From NCBI RefSeq assembly GCF_040149665.1, contig NZ_JBEFLP010000009.1, positions 1 through 36,924 of the forward strand: 36,924 bases of DNA. Direction: 5' to 3'. Below are positions 14,466-22,981 of this stretch, piece after piece. Numbering within the stretch: position 1 is the first letter of the stretch; each line of letters opens with the position of its first letter. Below the pieces are notes generated by a model, which was not told where the DNA came from, did not search any database, and saw only the letters and a program-made list of their open reading frames with translations. The translations under genes and the position numbers were made by a program. The DNA is from Sulfitobacter sp. HNIBRBA3233. GTDB lineage: Bacteria > Pseudomonadota > Alphaproteobacteria > Rhodobacterales > Rhodobacteraceae.

Positions 14466-14805
14466 GGTGTCCTTGCAACCGGCAGCAAACCGTCCTGATG
14501 GGCATGTAGCACGCCCCGCGCAAAATCCCCATGGCGGGCGCCACAAATCACGTCTTTCGATTTATACTTGGAGTTGCGATCGTTTCGTATGGATGGGTGA
14601 ACTCCTCTCAAGGGGCATTTGCCGCGGATTTCCACACCTCGAATGCGTCGTGCCGATGGTAGAGGATGGTGAGTGGGACCGGTAGCACAGCAAGAGCCAG
14701 ACAACATGGGCGATGCTCTGGGGCGGAGACGATGAGACAGACAACTGGTCGGTATAAATCCCCAGCCGAGAAGGCCAATTCAGAGAACTGCTGGATTTTG
14801 CGCTT
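14466..14805. other. Intergenic stretch without a recognisable gene
   Basis: These 340 bases separate selU from the TRAP 2 block. Short open frames exist on both strands (for example 14562-14909 on the - strand) but show no protein-like character. From about 14540 the sequence looks richer in A and T than the Sec genes, matching the block that follows, so it may be a junction between segments of different origin. The selU promoter should lie near 14466-14560; I could not place it. Confidence 0.5.
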
Positions 14806-15816
14806 TCAGTTAAGGTCGTTCGATTGCAGGAACCCTGTGACAACGGAATGCAGCTTGGGTAGAGCACGCTCTGCAACCATGAAATGGGCGCCGTTCGGGA
14901 TGATTTCATATCGTTTCGTCACGGACCCGAGGCCGGCAAGCAAACGACAGGCATCGGCATGTGTGGATATCGGATCGGCATCCCCACGAACCAGCAACGT
15001 CGGAGCGGTAATTCGCGAGCAATCAAAAACCGCTTTGCCACTGAATACACAGCTTAGATCGACCAATGTACCGTTTGGAACCTGAAACCGCTGCCCGGGT
15101 TCAGAAGGATCTATGTAGTCAGCGACCATCCTCTCAAGCATACCTTCTGGCCGCCAACTAGGTGTCTCCTGCGGTGGAATTTCAGCGTCCCAACGGCGCC
15201 GCAGGTCGTCAAGCGACACCCAGCGATATGCACCGAACTGGCGTTCGAGGTCGTCGGTATCCAGCGGATGCGCAGCCGGAGGAAGCCAGTCGGGGCGCGT
15301 CTCGGTCTGCGCATAAAGCGGGGCATAGAGGATCAGCCGACGCACGCGGGCGCGTGCATGATCCGCCATGAACATGCCACAGACCACGCTGCCCCATGAT
15401 CCGCCCAAGAGATCGGTCTGCCGTGCGCCGGTTTCGGCCAGAACAAAATCCACAGCATCGGATACATCCGTCAAAACTTCCGACGCCCGCGCGTAGGCGC
15501 GCGCATCTTCGGCGGGTCCTGCAAAACAGGCCGGGCGTGTTGATCCACCATAGCCACGCAAATCGAGCGCGAAGACCCGGTGGCCGTCCTCAGCCAAACG
15601 GTCCATCCAGGACCACCCCGGCAGCGCGGCATCCCACAGCGCGCTGGCGATCGTGGCGCCATGGACCAGCAACAGTGGCGTCGGCCGGACCGCCACACCG
15701 GGCGGCGGGCGACGCTCACGCAGATGCAGACGCAGCGCGGGTGTATCCGACGATGCGATTTGGTGCGTAAAGGCTGCGGGCCCTTCAGCACCGGTTGAGA
15801 CCGCAATCCGGTTCAT
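14806..15816 (-). CDS. Alpha/beta hydrolase, proline iminopeptidase-like
   Basis: The 336-residue protein has the alpha/beta hydrolase signature: oxyanion strand PLLLVHGATIASALW, LDLRGYGGST, nucleophile elbow GGSWGS with Ser140, an acid in LVRGDADPIS, and His in IPNGAHFM. The GGSWGS elbow and RGYGGS resemble proline iminopeptidases and related esterases. There is no signal peptide. The start ATG 15816 overlaps the dctM2 stop as ATGA, so it is translated from the transporter transcript. A natural reading is that it hydrolyses an ester or amide brought in by TRAP system 2. The exact substrate is unknown. Confidence 0.8.
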   Translation of the reverse strand: MNRIAVSTGAEGPAAFTHQIASSDTPALRLHLRERRPPPGVAVRPTPLLLVHGATIASALWDAALPGWSWMDRLAEDGHRVFALDLRGYGGSTRPACFAGPAEDARAYARASEVLTDVSDAVDFVLAETGARQTDLLGGSWGSVVCGMFMADHARARVRRLILYAPLYAQTETRPDWLPPAAHPLDTDDLERQFGAYRWVSLDDLRRRWDAEIPPQETPSWRPEGMLERMVADYIDPSEPGQRFQVPNGTLVDLSCVFSGKAVFDCSRITAPTLLVRGDADPISTHADACRLLAGLGSVTKRYEIIPNGAHFMVAERALPKLHSVVTGFLQSNDLN

Positions 15817-17120
15817 AGCAGCGACGGCAGAAATGTCACCAGCCCGGGCACCGCTGCGAAAAGGGCCAGACCGAACAGGAAGATCGCAACCACAGGCCAG
15901 GCGCTGCGGTATATCTCCTTGAGGCTGGTGTCCTGCGCTGCCCCCTTCAGGGCAAACAGGGTGTAGCCGAATGGGGGCGTTATGCTCCCGATGGTCAGGT
16001 TGATCAGGAAAAGCGTCCAGAACCACATCGGATCAAACCCGTATGTGCGGATGATCGGCTCATAGAGCGGGATCGCCAGCAACAGGAAGGCAAACTGGTC
16101 TACGAACATGCACAAGATCAGCGGCACAAGCATGAGGATCACAAGCATCACCCAAGGATCGATCGTGAGATCCCCAATGAACGAAATAAGGCCCGCAGTC
16201 GCCCCGACAAAGGACAACAACTGTCCAAACAGCTTTGAGCTGGCTACGATCAGCATGATCATCGCGCTGATCCCGACCGATGATTGCAGCGAGTCCCAGA
16301 TCATCGACAGCGTGAACCGCCGGTAAATGATTGCGGTGATAGCCGCGCCCAGAACGCCGGAGGCTGCCGCCTCTGACGGGGTCGCGACGCCCAGAAGGAT
16401 CAGCCCCATGACAAAGAAAATCACGATTCCGAATGGGAGTGTGCTGACGATGGCGCGCAGCTTGCCGCCCGGTGTGCGCTCTTCGGCGGCCTGCGCAGGC
16501 GGTGCCAGCTTGGGATTCATGCGGATCCGTAGAGCAACGTAACATCCCATGAGGGTGGCCAGCACGACCCCGGGCAGCAGCCCGGCGATCAGCAGCCCAG
16601 CGATAGAAACATTGTTGACCAACGACCCGATGACGATGACCAGAAGGCTGGGCGGGATAATCGGAGCGAGCGACGCACCGCCCAGGATGGTGAAATTCGA
16701 GAGCCCCTTGTCATAGCCCTTTGCCGTCATCTGCGGCAGCAACGAGCGCCCCAGCATTGCAGCCACGGCAACCGCCGAGCCCGACAAGGCGCCAAAGACG
16801 GTCGACAGCGCAATCACCAGGAAATAAAGCCGTCCGCGCATCCCGCCGATCAGCTTGTCCAGCGCGTTCGACAGGACCTCGACAGATCCTGAGCGGAATA
16901 GGATTTCCCCCATCAAGATGAAAAGCGGGATGGTCACGAATGTCTCGGACGTGACGGTTTCGTAAATACTGTTGGTAAACAGGCCGAACCCGCGCGGCCC
17001 GATCACCAGAAGAACGCCGCCGAAATTCGCAACCAGAAAGGCTGCAAAGACCGGCAGGCCGCAGGCCATCAGCATCAAAAGCACGCCCAGCGACAGCGTC
17101 AGTGCCCAATACCATTCCAT
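15813..17120 (-). CDS. dctM: TRAP transporter large permease (DctM family), system 2
   Basis: The 435-residue protein starts at ATG 17120 (MEWYWALTLSLGVLLMLMACG); an upstream extension to 17192 overlaps dctQ2 and is not family-like. DctM features: FVTIPLFILMGEILFRSG, VFGALSGSAVAVAAMLGRSLLP, GGASLAPIIPPSLLVIVIGSL, GVATPSEAAASGVLGAAI and TPPFGYTLFALKGAA near the end. The order is dctP2, dctQ2, dctM2, hydrolase, all leftward and tightly packed. It is clearly distinct in sequence from DctM of system 1. Base composition looks lower in GC than the Sec genes. Confidence 0.92.
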   Translation of the reverse strand: MEWYWALTLSLGVLLMLMACGLPVFAAFLVANFGGVLLVIGPRGFGLFTNSIYETVTSETFVTIPLFILMGEILFRSGSVEVLSNALDKLIGGMRGRLYFLVIALSTVFGALSGSAVAVAAMLGRSLLPQMTAKGYDKGLSNFTILGGASLAPIIPPSLLVIVIGSLVNNVSIAGLLIAGLLPGVVLATLMGCYVALRIRMNPKLAPPAQAAEERTPGGKLRAIVSTLPFGIVIFFVMGLILLGVATPSEAAASGVLGAAITAIIYRRFTLSMIWDSLQSSVGISAMIMLIVASSKLFGQLLSFVGATAGLISFIGDLTIDPWVMLVILMLVPLILCMFVDQFAFLLLAIPLYEPIIRTYGFDPMWFWTLFLINLTIGSITPPFGYTLFALKGAAQDTSLKEIYRSAWPVVAIFLFGLALFAAVPGLVTFLPSLL

Positions 17121-17124
17121 GTGA

Positions 17125-17679
17125 TTATACCTGTGTTCTGTCGTGACCCAGACGCGACCGATCAAGCGCCAGGGACAGGAATTGCAGGGCAACCAGCGCG
17201 AACCCCACCGGAATGAAGAGGAAAATCCACCATTTCGGCACCGCGATCGTGCCCAGAGTCAGAATGCCCGAGCTCATCAGGCGTGCTGTCTCTTGTGCGG
17301 CAATCCACGCTACGCCGCCCGAGATCAGTCCGGTAGATAACGCCAGCGTTGTTTCAACGGCCCCGCGAATGCGACCGGGAAGGCTGTCGACCAATATGGT
17401 GATGGCCACATGGGTGTTGCGTCGTGCAACCTGTGGCGCTGCCAGCATCAGCGTGGCGCACAGCAGATAGGTGATGGTGTCCCGGCTCCAAAGCGTGGGC
17501 GATGCAAAGGCGTACCGCATCACGATCTCCATGCAATACAGGGCCGTGATCGCCAGAAGCAAAAGTGCGCTGATCTGAAAAGCGGCCAGCGTTACCGCGT
17601 CAAGAATACGGAACACCGGCGCAAGCATGTGGTGCAGCCGGGAAGACCCGGCTGCGTTGTCGTTGGAAGGACCGGTCAT
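17125..17679 (-). CDS. dctQ: TRAP transporter small permease (DctQ family), system 2
   Basis: The 184-residue protein has a hydrophilic start (MTGPSNDNAAGSS) and four predicted helices: FQISALLLLAITALYCMEIV, DTITYLLCATLMLAAPQVAR, TLALSTGLISGGVAWIAAQE and WWIFLFIPVGFALVALQFLS. The NTHVAITILVDSLP segment after helix 2 is the usual DctQ feature. It starts one base after the dctP2 stop and ends four bases before the dctM2 start. Unlike system 1 there is no hairpin between binding protein and small permease. Confidence 0.88.
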   Translation of the reverse strand: MTGPSNDNAAGSSRLHHMLAPVFRILDAVTLAAFQISALLLLAITALYCMEIVMRYAFASPTLWSRDTITYLLCATLMLAAPQVARRNTHVAITILVDSLPGRIRGAVETTLALSTGLISGGVAWIAAQETARLMSSGILTLGTIAVPKWWIFLFIPVGFALVALQFLSLALDRSRLGHDRTQV

Positions 17680-17680
17680 T

Positions 17681-18685
17681 TTAACGGGTCATGCCGTTGT
17701 TTTTGGCCAGCTCGCGCAGATTGGTCGCATCATCGCCGGACACTTCGGTCGCGACTTCCCATACGCCCTCTGCCCAGAGGCGTTCAAATTCGGATGCCTC
17801 GGACTCGGAGAAATTGGTCACGGTCATACCATTCGCAAGGAGCCAATCGTATTCCTCGACCTGCAACTCGTCGAAATGCGCTTGGGCCTGTATTTCAAGA
17901 TCACGCCCGGCGGAGGAAAGTGCCTCCTGTGTGGCGGGCTCAAGTGCGTTCCACGCATCGAGGTTCATGAAGATCATCACCCCGACCTGCCCGAACACCG
18001 GGTCCGCCATATAGCTGATGATCTCGTTCCATTTCAGGTCGCGTGCCCCTGTCAGCCCCCACGCGGCGCCGTCAACGGTGCCCCGCTGCAGTGCTGTATA
18101 GATATCACTGACCGGCATGTTGAGCGGACTTCCCCCCAGCGCCTTGATCATCGGATGATACGACACCGTGCCCCGGATGATCCGCCCGTCAAGACCCGGC
18201 GTACCGGTGATCGGTTCGCGCAGATAATAGCGAAAGCCCTTGGTCCCTGTGGACGGCGCCGAGATCAGCTTCATACCAAGCTTCTGGTAGTGCTCGTCGA
18301 TATAGTCGATCACGCCGACATCGCGCCGCTTTACCGGATCAACATCGATCGCGTCGATGGAAAGGCCGACGGACGTCGTGCCAGAGTGGTATGCAGGGTG
18401 GGTGAACAGCAGGTCAAAAACGCCGGCCTGAACCGGTTGAAACTGCTCGAACGTCGGAACGGCGTCTGGCCCGGTAAAGCTGATGGTCGTATTGCCACCG
18501 GTCTTTTCTTCGACCAATGCAATGAATTGCGGGCCGATTTCGCGGTACCAGACGAAGTTGGGCGAGAAGCCCGACAGCATTCGCAGTTCTTCGGCCTGTG
18601 CTGCGGGAGCGAATGCCCCGCCACCTGCAAGCCCGGTCGCCGCGACGGCGAGCGCCCGCAAAAAGGATGTGAATTTCCCGGTCAT
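17681..18685 (-). CDS. dctP: TRAP transporter substrate-binding protein (DctP family), system 2
   Basis: The 334-residue protein has a Sec-type signal peptide (MTGKFTSFLRALAVAATGLAG to AAQAEE). The mature part contains LSGFSPNFVWYREIGPQFIALVEEKTGG, the loop GRIIRGTVSYHPMIKALGGSP (arginine that usually grips the substrate carboxylate), and RGTVDGAAWGLTGARDL. GGGAGGGG precedes the start. It is the first gene of the leftward operon and is divergent from the MarR gene; two palindromic operators lie in its promoter. The substrate is probably a carboxylate by family; nothing more precise can be said. Confidence 0.9.
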   Translation of the reverse strand: MTGKFTSFLRALAVAATGLAGGGAFAPAAQAEELRMLSGFSPNFVWYREIGPQFIALVEEKTGGNTTISFTGPDAVPTFEQFQPVQAGVFDLLFTHPAYHSGTTSVGLSIDAIDVDPVKRRDVGVIDYIDEHYQKLGMKLISAPSTGTKGFRYYLREPITGTPGLDGRIIRGTVSYHPMIKALGGSPLNMPVSDIYTALQRGTVDGAAWGLTGARDLKWNEIISYMADPVFGQVGVMIFMNLDAWNALEPATQEALSSAGRDLEIQAQAHFDELQVEEYDWLLANGMTVTNFSESEASEFERLWAEGVWEVATEVSGDDATNLRELAKNNGMTR

Positions 18686-18735
18686 ATCGTTTCCCCTCCC
18701 AAGGATGGTTGATTGACAACACTTTAAGTTTCGTC

Positions 18736-18778
18736 ACTATTTGTCCCATATGGAACAAAGTCAAGTCCCATATGGGAC
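18736..18778 (-). promoter_or_regulatory. dctP2 promoter with two MarR-type operators
   Basis: On the - strand, TTGACT (18759-18764), a 17-bp spacer and AATAGT (18736-18741) form a plausible promoter for dctP2. The spacer is nearly filled by palindrome 1, TTGTCCCATATGGAACAA (18741-18758). Palindrome 2, with perfect core GTCCCATATGGGAC (18765-18778), lies just upstream. Their centres are 22 bp apart, two helical turns. The adjacent MarR-family gene is the likely binder; occupation of site 1 would block RNA polymerase. Confidence 0.75.
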
Positions 18779-18865
18779 AATCTGGGAAGGGTGCGATCAA
18801 AAACATCGTGACGATGGCACGTAATTTTGTCATCACGCGGAAGCAAAGCGTGACAGAGGACAGGA

Positions 18866-19354
18866 ATGATGACCGAGAAAAAGGATGAGCGTTTTGCCGA
18901 TGCAATAAACATCCTTGAAGAGAGCGAAATCGGAGCGATCTGGCAAATATGCTTTATCGCCAACAGCTTCACCTTTCCTGTTTATGCAAATTTCGACAAG
19001 ACACATGGCATTTCCAGAATGGAGTTTGTGGTTCTCTACGTCACGGCACATCGGGCCAATATGATGGCGTGGGAAATCTGTCGGATCACCGGCTTGCCAA
19101 GGAACAACATCAGTCGCGGGGTGAAAAAGCTGGAACAAAAGGGGCTCGTTTCCAGAGCCACAGACCCCAATGATGCCCGCCGTTCCCTCCTTAATCTGAC
19201 CGAAAAGGGGAAGGAACTGTATCGCGAACTTGTCGTGCCATATGCTGACCGCGCAGAAACGGTGCTTTCGCTGCTGGACGATTCTGACCGCGCCGCTCTG
19301 ACGGATATTACGCTGCGCCTGTCGCGCAAGATAGCCTTGGCAAATATTTCCTAG
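18866..19354 (+). CDS. MarR-family transcriptional regulator
   Basis: The 162-residue protein shows the MarR plan: N-terminal dimerisation helix (FANSFTFPVYANFDKTHGISRMEFVVLYV is mostly this part read as IANSFTFPV), recognition helix region MAWEICRITGLPRNNISRGVKKLEQKG, wing LVSRATDPNDARRSLLNLTEKGKEL with the conserved Asp-Ala-Arg-Arg, and C-terminal helices. MarR proteins are usually repressors released by a small ligand. It is divergent from dctP2, with 180 bases between holding two operators. It probably controls the TRAP 2-hydrolase operon, with the transported compound or its product as ligand. AGAGGACAGGA precedes ATG 18866; ATG 18869 follows directly and is an equal candidate. Confidence 0.9.
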   Translation: MMTEKKDERFADAINILEESEIGAIWQICFIANSFTFPVYANFDKTHGISRMEFVVLYVTAHRANMMAWEICRITGLPRNNISRGVKKLEQKGLVSRATDPNDARRSLLNLTEKGKELYRELVVPYADRAETVLSLLDDSDRAALTDITLRLSRKIALANIS

Positions 19355-19640
19355 GGCCAGGCCAACGGGGACTGTTGCGTTAAATTACGACGGCCTCATG
19401 GACAACAGCGTTGTAGGCGGGCCTATGCGGCGGCGGGGTCGAACAATCCGTCTATGAACGCGATCTCGCCGGTGACCTCTGATTGTTTGTGATGGATGTG
19501 ACCGCGTCTGAATATCCTTGAAAAGGTTGTGGAAGCCGCAATTTCGCACTTCAGCACATATTACATAAACTTCATTATCTGCGGCACTGAAGCAGATCAG
19601 TGCCCTATTGGGCGACGCGGCGGCAACAGCCGCCAGCCCC
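19355..19640. other. Gene-free stretch with a possible insertion-sequence scar
   Basis: GGGGACTGTTGCGTTAAATT (19367-19386) resembles the ends of some insertion sequences. On the - strand, 19423-19512 encodes a protein-like tail (HHKQSEVTGEIAFIDGLF, then DPAAA and stop) without a start, which might be the end of a degraded transposase. I do not recognise the family with certainty. Between 19525 and 19600 the sequence is A+T-rich and holds nothing I can name. Confidence 0.3.
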
Positions 19641-20648
19641 TCAGCTCAGCACATCTGCCACGGCGCGCGCCAGCGTGGCCTCGTCCTCGGGGTTCAGCGC
19701 CGGATTGCCCGCGCGGTGGCCCCAGATCGACTCGATGACGCGAAACTCGGCATTCGGCATCTGCGCGGTTTCCGCTTCGCTGTCCTCCGGCGTGAAATAG
19801 AGGTCCGTTCGCGACGGCATGATGATGCTGCGCGCGGTGATCGCTCCCAGCGCCGCGCCCAGATCTCCGCCAAAGACCGCGTTGTCAGAGATGTCCGAGA
19901 CCATCCATGTCTCGAGGCTCGCCAGCAGGTCATGGGCGTCGCGCCGCAGGAAATTCGCCTCCCACGAACGCACCAGAAAATCCTCGAGCGACGCAAATCC
20001 CGCACCCTGCCACAGACGCTCGCGATAGAACGCCTGGCTCATGGCCCAGCCGGCATAGACGCGCCCCATGGCGCGCAGGCCCTGAACCGGATGCGCGGTG
20101 AAATGATCGCCGCGCCAGTGCGGATCGCCGGTCAGCGTAGCGCGGACCCCTTGCAGGAAAACCTTGTTGTGCTCGGAGGTGCGCGCCGATCCGCAGACGG
20201 CGACAATGCGCGCGACCGCATCGGGAAACAGCGCGCCCCAGTGCAGCGCCTGCTGTGCACCCATCGACCAGCCATAGATCAGCGCCAGCCGCTCGATCCC
20301 GAACACCTCGCGCAGCAGGGCGCGCTGCGCGTGCACGTTGTCCCAGTGGGTTACCAGCGGAAACCGTCCGGGCCCGAGGGGCTGCGCCACGTTCGAAGGC
20401 GAGCTCGACAGGCCGTTGCCGAACATGTTCGGGATGACGATGAACCATTTGTCGGGGTCCAGCACCCGCCCCGGCCCGATCAGCCAGTCGATATCCGAAT
20501 GCTGCGCCCCGTAGGAGGTGGGATAGAGGATCGCGTTCGACCGGTCGGCGTTCAGGGTGCCGTAGGTCCGGTAGGCCAGCCGCGCCGTGGGCAGCGTCAT
20601 CCCGCGCTGCAGCCTGAACTGCGGCAGATCGAAGGTGCTGTGCGTCAC
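19641..20648 (-). CDS. MetX-like alpha/beta hydrolase
   Basis: The 335-residue protein belongs to the homoserine O-acyltransferase-like alpha/beta hydrolases: FRLQRGMTLPTARLAYRTYG, FIVIPNMFGNGLSSSPSN, the nucleophile elbow YGWSMGAQQALHWG with Ser128, the acid in MPSRTDLYF and His in IWGHRAGNP. It is shorter than typical MetX and has AQQALHWG in place of the usual MetX elbow, so it may be a hydrolase or acyltransferase of another specificity. The start is GTG 20648, one base after the upstream M20 stop. It is the last gene of the leftward peptide-utilisation run. A role in methionine synthesis is unlikely given the context. Confidence 0.75.
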   Translation of the reverse strand: MTHSTFDLPQFRLQRGMTLPTARLAYRTYGTLNADRSNAILYPTSYGAQHSDIDWLIGPGRVLDPDKWFIVIPNMFGNGLSSSPSNVAQPLGPGRFPLVTHWDNVHAQRALLREVFGIERLALIYGWSMGAQQALHWGALFPDAVARIVAVCGSARTSEHNKVFLQGVRATLTGDPHWRGDHFTAHPVQGLRAMGRVYAGWAMSQAFYRERLWQGAGFASLEDFLVRSWEANFLRRDAHDLLASLETWMVSDISDNAVFGGDLGAALGAITARSIIMPSRTDLYFTPEDSEAETAQMPNAEFRVIESIWGHRAGNPALNPEDEATLARAVADVLS

Positions 20649-20649
20649 G

Positions 20650-21786
20650 TCAGGACAACCGCATCAGCAAACCGGCCATCAGCCGCGCCCGCTCGGCCAG
20701 ACTGTCGACGTGGATGTGTTCGTTCAGCGTATGCAGGTCCGCCCCGCGCACGCCCAGCGAATCAAGCGTCGGAATGCCCATCGCACCGGTGAAATTCCCG
20801 TCCGATCCGCCGCCCTGGCTCCGGCCCTGCAGCTCGAAACCCAGCTCCTTGGCGATGTCTTTCGCCACCGCGAAAATCTTGGCCGTGCCGGGGGTGTCGG
20901 GGTGCCAGACCGGGCGCGTGACCCCGCGTTCGACTTCGAAAGCGACGCCGTTCACCTCGCCCTGAAGGGCCAGCATGCGTTCCACCCCGTGGTCGAGGTC
21001 TTCCTGCTTTTTCGCCATGCTCAGCGCCTCGGCATCGCAGAAGGAGGACACGCAATTCACCCATTGCCCGGCGTGGATCACACCGACGCTGAAGGTGCAG
21101 TCGGGGCCGGTCATCTCTTCGATCTCGCCGATCTTGCGGGCCATGGCGGCGATTGCGGATTTACCGTCCGACAGGCGCGCGCCGGCGTGGCTGGGCTGAC
21201 CGACGGTCCGCAGGTTGAACCGCGCAATCGCGTAGCGCCCGATGGTCACGCCGCCGTCGTCATGGCCCGGTTCGGGCACCAGCACATAGGCGTTGCGCGC
21301 GGCCTCCGCCTCGATCAGGTCGCGGGTCGAAGGCGTGCCGACCTCTTCATCGGGGGTAAACAGCACGGTCACGGGCAGCGGAGTCTCCAGCCCCGCCCGC
21401 GCAAGCTGGCGGATCGCCTCGAGGCTGATGTAATTGCCACCCTTCATGTCCATGATGCCCGGCCCGTAGCACAGATTGCCCTCGCGCCGGAACGGCAGCA
21501 CGTCGAGCGTGCCAACCGGATGCACCGTATCCATGTGCCCCGCGATCAGGATGCCCGGCACGCGTCCGCGATCGGGGTGCGGCAGACGCGCGCGCACCGA
21601 TCCGCCAAAGCCCATGCGCCCCGGAATACGTTCGACCTGCGCGCCCATCGCGGCCAGATCATAGGCCGCCAGATCCATCATCCGGTTCACGGCGGCAGCG
21701 TCGAACGTCGGGCTCTCGCATTCGACCCACGGGCGCAGGCCGGCCAGCATCTCGTCGGTATCGAAAGGTAATTCTAGCGGATTCAT
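20650..21786 (-). CDS. M20 family metallopeptidase, glutamate carboxypeptidase-like
   Basis: The 378-residue protein has the M20 two-zinc active site: IAGHMDTVHP (His84, Asp86), GPGIMDMKGGN (bridging Asp113), TPDEEVGTPS (Glu147 catalytic, Glu148 zinc), a dimerisation domain with GQPSHAG, and GGGSDGNFTG near the end. It is closest in pattern to the CPG2-type carboxypeptidases, which cleave C-terminal glutamate or similar acyl-amino acids. There is no signal peptide, so it acts in the cytoplasm. It follows the second M20 gene by 13 bases and precedes the MetX-like gene by one base. Confidence 0.88.
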   Translation of the reverse strand: MNPLELPFDTDEMLAGLRPWVECESPTFDAAAVNRMMDLAAYDLAAMGAQVERIPGRMGFGGSVRARLPHPDRGRVPGILIAGHMDTVHPVGTLDVLPFRREGNLCYGPGIMDMKGGNYISLEAIRQLARAGLETPLPVTVLFTPDEEVGTPSTRDLIEAEAARNAYVLVPEPGHDDGGVTIGRYAIARFNLRTVGQPSHAGARLSDGKSAIAAMARKIGEIEEMTGPDCTFSVGVIHAGQWVNCVSSFCDAEALSMAKKQEDLDHGVERMLALQGEVNGVAFEVERGVTRPVWHPDTPGTAKIFAVAKDIAKELGFELQGRSQGGGSDGNFTGAMGIPTLDSLGVRGADLHTLNEHIHVDSLAERARLMAGLLMRLS

Positions 21787-21799
21787 CTGTATCTTCCCT

Positions 21800-22963
21800 T
21801 CAGCTGGCCAACCGGCGTTCCACGATACGCGCCATCACCGACGCCCCCACCGGCAACACTTCGGGATCCAGAAAGAAGCTGGGGTTATGCAGACCGGTGG
21901 TGCCGGAGTGGCCGATGCGGCAATAGGCACCGGGCACGACCTTGAGCATATCGGCGAAATCCTCCGACCCGGTGGCGGGTTCGTCCGTGCCGCTGATCTT
22001 GTCCTTGCCGACGATGTCGGCCGCCGCCTCCATATAGGCCTCCGACAGATCCGCGTCGTTCATCAGCACGTCGAAGATGTTGCGCAACTCGATGTTGATC
22101 TCGACCCCGTAGGCGGTGGCAAAGCCCGCGCAAAGCGCGCGCATCCGGTCCTCGGCGATGTCGCGCACCTCGTCCTTGAAATAGCGGATCGTGCCCGCAA
22201 GCTTGGCGGTATCGGGCACCACGTTATAGGCCGATCCGGCGTGGATCTGCGTCACCGACAGCACGCAGGTATCCAGCGGCGGCACGTTGCGCGACAGGAT
22301 CGTCTGAAGATCGCCCACAAGGCTCGATGCGATGATCAGCGGATCGCGCGATTGATGCGGCATCGCCGCATGGCTGCCCTTGCCCTGCACGGTGATGTCG
22401 AAAAACGAGGCCCCCGCCATCGCCGCGCCCTTGCAGATACCGACGGTCCCCGGCTCTCCGTTCGGGGAGTTGTGCATCCCGTAGACTTCGTCGCAGGGGA
22501 ACCGGTCGAACAGCCCGTCCGCCAGCATCCCGCGCGCGCCGCCCAGACCTTCTTCGGCGGGCTGGAAGATCAGCACGGCAGTCCCGGCGAAATCCCGCGT
22601 CTTCGCCAGATGCTTGGCCGCGCCCAGCAGCATGGTGGTATGGGCGTCGTGGCCGCAGGCGTGCATCACGCCGGGGTTGGTCGAGCGATAGGCGAGGTTG
22701 GTTTCCTCTTCGATGGGCAGCGCGTCCATATCGGCGCGCAGACCGATCCGGCGGTCGCCCGCGCGGCTGCCCTTGATGATCCCCACGACGCCGGTGCCCG
22801 CGATGCCGGTGTGCACCTCGTCCACGCCGTAGGATTTCAGTTTATCGGCCACCACGCCCGAGGTGCGGTGTTCGGTGAACCCGATCTCGGGATGCGCGTG
22901 CAGATCCTTGAAGATCTCCTCCAGCTCGGTGGTGCTGTCGGCGATGATGGGCATGATATTCAT
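21800..22963 (-). CDS. M20D amidohydrolase (hippurate hydrolase/IAA-amino acid hydrolase type)
   Basis: The 387-residue protein shows the M20D motifs LHAHPEIGFTEHRTS, IGLRADMDALPIEEET, MHACGHDAHTTMLLGAA (metal ligands Cys103 and His105), FQPAEEGLGGA (Glu137, Glu138), KGSHAAMPH and GSEDFADM. Members hydrolyse N-acyl amino acids such as hippurate, or N-acetyl-diaminopimelate. It has no signal peptide. It lies directly downstream of the ABC transporter ATPase gene (18-base gap) and upstream of another M20 enzyme, so imported acyl-amino acids or peptides are probable substrates. Confidence 0.9.
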   Translation of the reverse strand: MNIMPIIADSTTELEEIFKDLHAHPEIGFTEHRTSGVVADKLKSYGVDEVHTGIAGTGVVGIIKGSRAGDRRIGLRADMDALPIEEETNLAYRSTNPGVMHACGHDAHTTMLLGAAKHLAKTRDFAGTAVLIFQPAEEGLGGARGMLADGLFDRFPCDEVYGMHNSPNGEPGTVGICKGAAMAGASFFDITVQGKGSHAAMPHQSRDPLIIASSLVGDLQTILSRNVPPLDTCVLSVTQIHAGSAYNVVPDTAKLAGTIRYFKDEVRDIAEDRMRALCAGFATAYGVEINIELRNIFDVLMNDADLSEAYMEAAADIVGKDKISGTDEPATGSEDFADMLKVVPGAYCRIGHSGTTGLHNPSFFLDPEVLPVGASVMARIVERRLAS

Positions 22964-22981
22964 GTAAAGCTTTCTCCGGTG

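Noticed and set aside
19423..19512. Transposase gene remnant
   Set aside because: The tail looks protein-like, but I could not match it to a transposase family, so it is mentioned only as a possible scar and not as a pseudogene.
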